DNA of 5,555 bases from Bacteroidales bacterium. GTDB taxonomy: Bacteria > Bacteroidota > Bacteroidia > Bacteroidales > Bacteroidaceae. The notes beneath the pieces are model-generated. The model did not search any database. It was not told the origin of the DNA and was given only the letters and a program-made list of their open reading frames with translations. Shown here in pieces: positions 1 to 5,555 of the stretch. The number at the start of each line of letters is the position of its first letter. The first letter of the stretch is position 1. The stretch covers positions 19,773 through 25,327 of the forward strand of contig WFMB01000007.1 of NCBI GenBank assembly GCA_009177185.1, in the 5' to 3' direction. Position numbers and translations under genes: made by a program.

Positions 1-332
1 CTTTGTAATCCACCGACACTAAAGTTTCCAGATGCCGAAATCCCATATTCAAAGACATGGCGACTTCTGGATTGTGGTCCGCCATTAGGCAATAAAATCA
101 TCTCGGTTCCAGTAATTAATTTGATGAGTATCCCAATCGATCCTGTACCCCAGCCTATATGTGTTAGCGATGACTCCGTTTTGTATCAGTTCACTCACTG
201 ACTGGGAGCACCTTCGCTTTTCCATAGGCAAAGGTAGAACATTCATAGCATATAAACAAAGGATTTGAAGAAAAAATTCTCCAAACCCTCTGTTTTCTTC
301 TCAAGTCTAAACCTGAACGCTGTTGACGCAAC
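1..332. other. unassigned left-edge region with competing short open frames
   Basis: No gene can be called confidently in these 332 bases downstream of degP. Several frames are open. On the minus strand, one frame is open from about 187 to the left edge (about 62 codons, Gly-rich), but its only ATG is at 101-99. A second encodes a 53-residue ORF from ATG 246 to TAA 85-87. Its stop overlaps an ATG at 86-84 in a third frame, which also stays open to the edge (28 residues, beginning MADHNPEVAM). On the plus strand, the frame starting at base 1 is open to a TGA at 199-201. None of these products resembles a family I recognise. The stretch could hold the 5' end of the next minus-strand gene, the 3' end of a convergent plus-strand gene, or a decayed gene. 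Just after the degP stop there is only a tiny GTTG-ACG-CAAC hairpin (322-332) and a weak AT-rich imperfect hairpin (265-304), neither a convincing terminator. Confidence 0.3.
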
Positions 333-1871
333 CTATTCGCCCAAATAAATGGCGAATGACATGGCTCGACCCGCAGGCGTTTTACCCCAAATCCAGAGGG
401 TTTGCTCGTCACTGCCCTGTGCGGTACGGAAAGCGGATTCCATATCGGTTGCAGACTTGATGTTTTGGTTATTCGCCTTCAGGATGATGAAGCCTTCGGG
501 TACACCAGCATCCTTTAAGTATCCACTCTTCAAATTCTTGACCTGCACGCCAAAGGAAAGATGCAAGGTTTTCTTTTGACTCTCCGTCAGTTCAACAAAC
601 TCTGCGCCCAATACATCAGACTTCTGCGTCTTGATGACATTGGTACTACCCTTTGCGTTACGGAACGTGAGTGAAGCAGTCTTCTCCTTCTTATCCCGAA
701 TATACCCAACAATAGCTGTATCACCAGGACGATATTTGGTGGTAGCCTCTTGAAGTTCAGACATCTTCGTCACCTTCTTTCCGCCCACGGAAACAATCAC
801 GTCTCCCTTCTTGATGCCAGCTTCGGCAGCAGCACCATCTTCCACCACTTCAGCCACATAAACACCATCATTCGTGCCAAAGTCGGCTGTAAACGTCTCA
901 TCCTCATGTTTCTGTGCATCAATGTAGTCGCGCAAAGTTACACCGCTAATGCCCAACAGAGCACGCTGTACCGTACCATAGGCTTTGAGGTCTGTCACCA
1001 CCTTTGTCATAATGGTGGTAGGAATAGCGAAACCATACCCAGTAAACGAGCCCGTCTGCGAATAGAGCATAGCATTGATGCCCACGAGTTCGCCCCGAGT
1101 GTTGACCAATGCACCACCAGAGTTACCTGCGTTGATGGCAGCATCCGTCTGGATGAACGACTCAATGCCATTTTTGTGAGCACCCAAGTTACGTGCCTTT
1201 GCTGACACAATACCAGCAGTAACGGTAGAAGTGAGATTGAAAGGATTGCCCACAGCCAAAACCCATTCACCTACTCTCAGCTGGTCAGAGTCGCCAATCA
1301 CAATAGCGGGTAATTGTGTGGCATCAATCTTCAGCAATGCCAAATCTGTGTCGCCATCAAGACCGATGACATGAGCCGTGAACTCGCGGTTGTCATTCAG
1401 CGTAATGGTTATCTCATCGGCATTCTCCACCACATGGTTGTTCGTCACGATATAACCATCTTCGGAAATAATCACGCCCGAACCTGCAGACTCACGCTTC
1501 GGAGTCTCCACCTGACGACGTTGGCTGCCACCGCCACCACGGCCAAAGAAATCACCAAAGAAATCGGCAAAAGGGTCATGATATTCAACCATCTGCTTCT
1601 TACCCTTTTGTACGCATTTGATATATACGACCGCATTGCAAGCCTTCTCTGCCGCCTCCGTCAAATCGACTGGTTGAGCAGCAGGATGAGCAGCATTAGA
1701 CAGTTGCATCAAGTTGACTGTTTTCTCCACAGCTGGCACAGAAGTGCCTGTCGGCGACATTGCCATACGAGTTGAGTTTTGCGACAGGGAATAAGCAAAG
1801 GCTCCTGTCAATCCTGCAAGAAAGGCCACACATGCCAGTGTACCATAAAATCTTTTTGTTGCTTGTTTCAT
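333..1871 (-). CDS. degP: HtrA/DegP-family periplasmic serine protease with two PDZ domains
   Basis: This 512-residue protein is a complete HtrA-family (MEROPS S1C) protease/chaperone that degrades or refolds damaged envelope proteins. Residues 1-26 form a Sec-type signal peptide: basic start KQATKR, hydrophobic core, and a likely cleavage after AFA. The trypsin-like domain spans about 68-295 and shows the full triad: His146 in TNNHVV, Asp176 in GDTDLALL, and Ser251 in NAGNSGGAL. A flexible loop at about 98-122 (repeated FFGDFFG, then GGGG) matches the regulatory LA loop of DegP relatives. PDZ1 (about 300-408) contains AGIKKGDVIVSVGG, and PDZ2 covers about 425-510. The length is normal for a two-PDZ DegP. 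The ATG at 1871 is chosen because it gives a proper signal peptide; no Shine-Dalgarno sequence precedes it, as is common in Bacteroidota. The gene is preceded by 317 bases of intergenic DNA and by the guaA terminator, so it is probably transcribed independently. Heat- or envelope-stress control is expected from the family but is not visible here. The symbol follows domain layout; DegQ/HtrA would be equally valid names. Confidence 0.96.
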   Translation of the reverse strand: MKQATKRFYGTLACVAFLAGLTGAFAYSLSQNSTRMAMSPTGTSVPAVEKTVNLMQLSNAAHPAAQPVDLTEAAEKACNAVVYIKCVQKGKKQMVEYHDPFADFFGDFFGRGGGGSQRRQVETPKRESAGSGVIISEDGYIVTNNHVVENADEITITLNDNREFTAHVIGLDGDTDLALLKIDATQLPAIVIGDSDQLRVGEWVLAVGNPFNLTSTVTAGIVSAKARNLGAHKNGIESFIQTDAAINAGNSGGALVNTRGELVGINAMLYSQTGSFTGYGFAIPTTIMTKVVTDLKAYGTVQRALLGISGVTLRDYIDAQKHEDETFTADFGTNDGVYVAEVVEDGAAAEAGIKKGDVIVSVGGKKVTKMSELQEATTKYRPGDTAIVGYIRDKKEKTASLTFRNAKGSTNVIKTQKSDVLGAEFVELTESQKKTLHLSFGVQVKNLKSGYLKDAGVPEGFIILKANNQNIKSATDMESAFRTAQGSDEQTLWIWGKTPAGRAMSFAIYLGE

Positions 1872-1981
1872 AATGTTCTTTTCATTCGTTTTTAGTTATG
1901 TTTTTATCACTCTTATGAAACGAACCATCACATCCAAATCCCATATCTGCATCATGGACACAACGTATTCGTTTTCGGGCA

Positions 1982-2012
1982 CAAAATAACAACAAAAATC
2001 TTTCTCATCAAA
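1982..2012 (-). promoter_or_regulatory. candidate Bacteroidota-type promoter for degP
   Basis: Read on the minus strand, TTTG (2012-2009) is followed after 19 bases by TTATTTTG (1989-1982). This matches the -33 TTTG / -7 TAnnTTTG pattern of the primary Bacteroidota sigma factor, with one mismatch in the -7 box (second base T, not A). It would place the transcription start near 1976 and leave a leader of about 105 bases before the degP ATG. The spacing supports it, but the region is AT-rich and such motifs occur by chance. Confidence 0.4.
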
Positions 2013-2125
2013 ACATTTCACCCATGTTTTTTGTCAGTGTTGAACTTGTTTAACAAATGCGACAGAAGCATTAACACGGATTAAGAAATTTGCTTAAATC
2101 ACAACACACAAATTAACACAATTAC

Positions 2126-2169
2126 AAAAAGAGGAGGATATGTCATAGCATCGACATATCCTCCTCTTT
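2126..2169 (-). terminator. strong intrinsic terminator of guaA
   Basis: A perfect 17-bp inverted repeat (left arm AAAGAGGAGGATATGTC at 2128-2144, right arm at 2153-2169) encloses an 8-base loop. On the minus strand it begins 19 bases after the guaA stop codon. The descending arm ends in a run of five T (2130-2126), giving the stem plus U-tract of a Rho-independent terminator. The uninterrupted stem also provides a matching A-run at its base. It separates guaA from degP. On the plus strand only three T close the stem, so efficient two-way termination is less certain, and no plus-strand gene ends here. Confidence 0.9.
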
Positions 2170-2188
2170 ACAATATACATACAGGGAA

Positions 2189-3796
2189 TTATTCCCACTC
2201 TATCGTTGCTGGCGGTTTGGAAGAGATATCATAGCATACGCGGTTCACTCCACGCACGTTACGAATAATTTGGTTGCTCACCTCAGCCAAGAAATCGTAA
2301 GGCAGTTTCGCCCAGTCGGCGGTCATGGCATCGGAAGAGGTGACAGCACGGAGAGCCACGGGGTTCTCATAGGTACGCTCGTCGCCCATCACGCCCACCG
2401 ACTTCACATCAGAGAGGAGGATGACACCTGCCTGCCAAATTTGGTCGTAAAGGGACACCTCGATTTCACCATCCTTCATGTCAGCAGGGACACCAGCGGC
2501 AAGCACCTTACGGGCTTCCTCGCCAGAGAGCTTCACTTTCCAGTTGCGTAGACCACGAATGAAGATGTCATCAGCTTCTTGCAGCACACGCACCTTCTCG
2601 GGGGTTATGTCGCCCAAGATGCGCACAGCCAAGCCAGGACCAGGGAACGGATGGCGCGTGATGAGATGTTCGGGCATCTGAAGTTGACGCCCCACTCTAC
2701 GTACCTCATCCTTGAAGAGCCACTTAAGCGGTTCGCAGAGCTTCAAGCCCATCTTCTCCGGAAGACCTCCCACGTTGTGATGCGACTTGATAACCTTGCC
2801 CGTAATGTTGAGCGACTCAATGCGGTCAGGATAGATAGTGCCTTGAGCAAGCCACTTGGCACCCTCAATTTTCTTGGCTTCAGCCTCGAACACGTCGATG
2901 AAACCAGCACCGATAATCTTACGCTTGCGTTCGGGTTCGCTCACGCCAGCCAACTCGGCATAGAATTTAGCCGAAGCGTCCACGCCCACCACATTTAAGC
3001 CCAAACACTCATAGTCACGCAACACGTCTGCAAATTCATTCTTACGAAGCAATCCGTTGTTGACGAAAATACATGTGAGATTGCTGCCTATCGCGCGGTT
3101 GAGCAACACGGCTGCCACTGACGAATCCACACCACCTGAAAGTCCGAGAACCACCTTCTCATCGCCTACTTGCTGACGCAATTCGGCTACAGTTTGTTCC
3201 ACAAATGAGGCAGGAGACCAATCCTGCTTACCACCACAAATGTCAACCACGAAATTGCGGAGCAGTTGGGTGCCATCTACAGAATGGAACACCTCTGGAT
3301 GGTACTGCACACCCCAAATACGCTCATCATTGGCAGCATAAGCGGCATACTTCACCGTTGCCGTGGAAGCGATACAACGGAATCCCTCAGGCAAGCAAGT
3401 AATCGTGTCGCCATGAGACATCCACACTTGGCTGTTAGGAGCAAAATCCTTCAAGAGAGGATTGTCCTGCTCCATGTACACAAGGTTAGCACGACCATAC
3501 TCACGCGTGCCCTCTGGTTCCACCTTACCACCGAAAGTGTGTGCCATCAGTTGCGCACCATAGCAGATGCCCAGGATTGGATACTTGCCACGGATAGCAG
3601 CGAAATCAAGTTTGAACGCCCGCTCTTCATACACACTATAGGGCGACCCCGACAGGATAACACCAATCACGTCTGGGTCATCCTGTGGAAATTTGTTATA
3701 AGGCATGATTTCGCAGAACGTGTTCAACTCGCGAACACGACGACCTATCAGCTGTGTCGTTTGCGAACCAAAGTCTAAGATAATTATTTTCTGCAT
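2189..3796 (-). CDS. guaA: GMP synthase (glutamine-hydrolysing)
   Basis: GuaA makes GMP from XMP, ATP and glutamine in the last step of guanine nucleotide synthesis, in the cytoplasm. All 535 residues are present. The N-terminal class I glutamine amidotransferase domain (about 1-190) has the nucleophile Cys78 in GICYGAQ and the partners His166 and Glu168 in QYHPEV. The ATP-pyrophosphatase domain follows with the P-loop SGGVDSS at 220-226. The XMP-binding/dimerisation part carries [12 protein letters not shown] (381-392) and ends in the family's conserved KPPATIEWE. Compared with my recollection of E. coli GuaA (525 residues), about 28 extra residues lie between LR (416-417) and LYD (449-451); this looks like a lineage insertion, not damage, because the frame and flanking motifs are intact. 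The ATG at 3796 starts the standard N-terminus ([14 protein letters not shown]). No Shine-Dalgarno sequence is visible; the leader is AT-rich and about 30 bases long. A good promoter and a strong terminator flank the gene, so it is probably a single-gene unit. Confidence 0.98.
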   Translation of the reverse strand: MQKIIILDFGSQTTQLIGRRVRELNTFCEIMPYNKFPQDDPDVIGVILSGSPYSVYEERAFKLDFAAIRGKYPILGICYGAQLMAHTFGGKVEPEGTREYGRANLVYMEQDNPLLKDFAPNSQVWMSHGDTITCLPEGFRCIASTATVKYAAYAANDERIWGVQYHPEVFHSVDGTQLLRNFVVDICGGKQDWSPASFVEQTVAELRQQVGDEKVVLGLSGGVDSSVAAVLLNRAIGSNLTCIFVNNGLLRKNEFADVLRDYECLGLNVVGVDASAKFYAELAGVSEPERKRKIIGAGFIDVFEAEAKKIEGAKWLAQGTIYPDRIESLNITGKVIKSHHNVGGLPEKMGLKLCEPLKWLFKDEVRRVGRQLQMPEHLITRHPFPGPGLAVRILGDITPEKVRVLQEADDIFIRGLRNWKVKLSGEEARKVLAAGVPADMKDGEIEVSLYDQIWQAGVILLSDVKSVGVMGDERTYENPVALRAVTSSDAMTADWAKLPYDFLAEVSNQIIRNVRGVNRVCYDISSKPPATIEWE

Positions 3797-3831
3797 ATAT
3801 TATATAATATGTGTAGTTTCGTTAGAAGATA

Positions 3832-3862
3832 CAAAGTTACAATTAAGCGAGCACAAAACAAA
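3832..3862 (-). promoter_or_regulatory. Bacteroidota-type promoter for guaA
   Basis: On the minus strand, TTTG (3862-3859) is followed after 19 bases by TAACTTTG (3839-3832), a full match to the -33 TTTG / -7 TAnnTTTG consensus of the primary sigma factor in Bacteroides and relatives. Transcription would start near 3826-3828, about 30 bases before the guaA ATG at 3796. The exact match, correct spacing and position close to the start codon support it. I saw no conserved purine or guanine riboswitch core in the short leader. Confidence 0.7.
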
Positions 3863-4076
3863 ATAAAAGAATATTTTTTTCATTTTTATCCCAAACGGGA
3901 AACGAGGAAACAAACATTAAAAGCATGCAAGACACTGGTCCATTGACAACTTTGCAACCAATCTGTTTGTGGGGCTTACTGCGTATAACCTGCTATCGAA
4001 CAAACCATCTATAAACATTGAAATCATTGACCAAAGTAGACTTACTGCATAATTCTTATATCACCTCACGCCATTT

Positions 4077-5555
4077 TTACTGATATATTCGTACATAGTC
4101 TATCTCATATTTCATAGGCAGAGCATCCCGCGATATCTCTCCACCGTGGTCTCCGCCAAGAGCAAGATTAAGAAGGACATAGTGAGGCTGACGCATGGGA
4201 TTCGAGCCACTTCCGATTTTGCCATTGTATGTATCCTCCAATGATATCTCATTCAGAAGATCATCATCAAGGAATATTCTCAGATAATCCTTGTCCCAAT
4301 CCAAACGCCAAATATGAAATTTAGATGTCCAATCCGGATCCTTTTCAAGAAACTTATCAAAAGGCACTGCCTTGCTGTTCCACTTAGCATCATACGGTTT
4401 GTCTTTACCCCATGCCGCGTTGGCAAGAATATGGGGAATACCATTTATACGATAATACTCCATGACATCAATCTCACCATTTGACGGCCAGGGCATATCC
4501 TTCCCTAAAGTCCAAATTGCAGGCCATGCACCAGGAGCAACGGGAATCCTGGCACGGACTTCCAGTGTACCATACTGAAACTCCTGCTTGCCACGAGTAT
4601 TTACCGAAGCTGATGTGTAATCAATAGTCGGGCGAGAACTACGCCAGTCTTTTGCCCCTTCGCGATACAATGGATTGGGTCTATGTTCCTTGCGTACCTC
4701 AAGCACAAGAAGGCCGTCCTTGCAATAGGCATTTTCCGTCTGATACCACTGGGCTTCATGATTGCGAACAAACCCTTCCTCAAAGCTCCAGTAAAGACCG
4801 TCAATAGGTCCGTCGGTATTGAACTCATCGCTCCATACAAGTCTTTTACCGACTTTTAGTTTGTCTCCACTGAGATCGACCTCAAAAATCTGTGGGATGC
4901 GGATGTAGTTGCCATGGTCATTACGATGACTATGGACAGACATAAGCCAACGACCAGACAAATCCTTGAACAACATTCCATGACCATGGTCGGGTGGTGT
5001 AATAGGTTTCTCTTCCTGTATCCACGGACCATCTATATTGCCACTTTCTGAATAAGCCACCCCTTGCGTGTAGACTCCATATATCCAGCTTGTCCATATC
5101 ATGCCGAGTCGTCCAGTGTCTGTACGGAACAACCAAGGACCATCAGTCACTCTGTTAGGCACAATTTTGCCGTCGAGTTTTTCTCGGCTCCAAGGAGACG
5201 CACTTGCCTTGAAAAGCAGTTTGCAGTCTCCGACTGATCCGCTTAAATCATCTTTAAGCCGAACTCTTTCCATTGTACCGTCCCAGTTGGAAATCCATTC
5301 TCCGCAATACACCATATAAGGCTTACCGTCACTGTCCACCCAAAATGTTCCATCAAGCGTAGGACGATTTTCCGGCAAATAGATTTCATCCGAAATCGGA
5401 CGATAAGGTCCCCATGGTACATCGCTAACCATAACATGAGTTGCTCTGCGAGGGAGATTCATTCCTTTGAATGAACCGACATTCACTTCTTTGTTTGTAA
5501 AAGTGGCAAAGCAATAATACTTACCGTTATAGAGGTGCAGTTCCGCAGCCCAGAT
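4077..5555 (-). CDS. GH43-GH16 two-domain glycoside hydrolase (N-terminus beyond window)
   Basis: The frame is open to the right edge, giving 492 visible residues (numbered from base 5555). The GTG at 5486 is internal: the 23 residues before it, starting IWAAELHLYNGKYY, match the WAPELH-type motif of GH43. Residues 1 to about 233 form most of a GH43 five-bladed propeller: Asp68 in LDGTFW is the likely pKa-modulating residue, Asp138 in VTDGPW sits where many GH43 enzymes have the acid Glu, and HGHGMLF follows. The blade with the catalytic base and the expected signal peptide lie off the edge. A complete GH16 domain (about 236-492) follows without a linker: WSDEF, then GAWPAIWTLG, then the catalytic GEIDVMEYY with Glu361 (nucleophile), Asp363 and Glu366 (acid/base). 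The beta-bulge EIDVME form is typical of laminarinase-like GH16 (endo-beta-1,3-glucanase), a group that also includes endo-beta-1,3-galactanases. The protein ends at the GH16 boundary with no binding module or sorting domain. Substrate is unresolved: beta-1,3-glucan, or an arabinogalactan with GH43 removing side chains. Probably exported and part of a utilisation locus to the right. Confidence 0.92.
   Translation of the reverse strand: MWAAELHLYNGKYYCFATFTNKEVNVGSFKGMNLPRRATHVMVSDVPWGPYRPISDEIYLPENRPTLDGTFWVDSDGKPYMVYCGEWISNWDGTMERVRLKDDLSGSVGDCKLLFKASASPWSREKLDGKIVPNRVTDGPWLFRTDTGRLGMIWTSWIYGVYTQGVAYSESGNIDGPWIQEEKPITPPDHGHGMLFKDLSGRWLMSVHSHRNDHGNYIRIPQIFEVDLSGDKLKVGKRLVWSDEFNTDGPIDGLYWSFEEGFVRNHEAQWYQTENAYCKDGLLVLEVRKEHRPNPLYREGAKDWRSSRPTIDYTSASVNTRGKQEFQYGTLEVRARIPVAPGAWPAIWTLGKDMPWPSNGEIDVMEYYRINGIPHILANAAWGKDKPYDAKWNSKAVPFDKFLEKDPDWTSKFHIWRLDWDKDYLRIFLDDDLLNEISLEDTYNGKIGSGSNPMRQPHYVLLNLALGGDHGGEISRDALPMKYEIDYVRIYQ

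Noticed and set aside
265..304. Imperfect hairpin (TTGAAGAAAA with TTTTCTTC/TCAA) downstream of degP as a terminator
   Set aside because: The stem is almost all A-T, has a bulge and an 18-base loop, and no U-tract follows.
191..412. 73-codon minus-strand frame overlapping the 3' end of degP
   Set aside because: It overlaps degP out of frame, its product is Arg/Ser-rich without a domain, and no start signal is visible.
750..1775. Plus-strand open frames of about 150 codons (750-1205 and 1314-1775)
   Set aside because: Both are antisense shadows of the degP coding sequence, with Cys/His-rich low-likelihood products.
1828..1871. Possible lipobox (TLAC, Cys14) in the DegP N-terminus
   Set aside because: Position -3 is not Leu/Val/Ile and the Cys lies inside the hydrophobic core; a normal signal peptidase I site after AFA (residue 26) fits better.
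2046..2056. Near-palindrome TTGTT-T-AACAA upstream of degP
   Set aside because: Arms of five AT-rich bases in an AT-rich region are expected by chance; no second copy was seen.
3634..3646. CACTATAGGGCGA on the plus strand, identical to the core of a phage T7 promoter
   Set aside because: These bases encode the conserved GSPYSV part of GuaA on the other strand, and the upstream half of a T7 promoter is missing; it is a coincidence and not vector sequence.
3266..3778. 170-codon open frame on the plus strand
   Set aside because: It lies wholly antisense to guaA, whose motifs are intact; the product has no recognisable domain.
5484..5486. GTG as the start codon of the GH43-GH16 gene
   Set aside because: The frame continues upstream to the window edge and those residues (IWAAELHLYNGKYY) match the GH43 family, so the GTG is an internal Val.

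Overview
The window looks like chromosomal DNA from a member of the Bacteroidota, most likely a Prevotella- or Bacteroides-type gut or oral commensal. Three things point this way. The GMP synthetase carries an insertion near its C-terminus that the E. coli form lacks. The polysaccharide-degrading protein joins a GH43 and a GH16 domain. The intergenic promoters fit the Bacteroidota consensus (TTTG, then TAnnTTTG), and no Shine-Dalgarno sequence lies before the genes. The genus is an inference.

All three certain genes lie on the minus strand and read right to left. From 5555 down to 4077 is the C-terminal part of a glycoside hydrolase. It has a GH43 five-bladed propeller (N-terminus off the right edge) followed directly by a complete GH16 domain. 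A 280-base AT-rich spacer follows and contains the guaA promoter. guaA (3796 to 2189) is complete and ends in a very strong intrinsic terminator, a perfect 17-bp stem. A 317-base intergenic stretch then leads to a complete HtrA/DegP-family periplasmic serine protease (1871 to 333) with a trypsin-like domain and two PDZ domains. The leftmost 332 bases hold no gene that can be called with confidence; several short open frames overlap there.

The genes do not form an obvious pathway. guaA is a housekeeping purine gene with its own promoter and terminator, so it is probably transcribed alone. degP handles envelope protein quality control. The GH43-GH16 protein belongs to glycan foraging and is probably the end of a polysaccharide-utilisation cluster that lies mainly beyond the right edge. 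The most unusual items are the GH43-GH16 fusion (with Asp where many GH43 enzymes have the Glu acid), the GuaA insertion, and the ambiguous left edge. No CRISPR array, transposase, tRNA, rRNA or recognisable defence system was seen.
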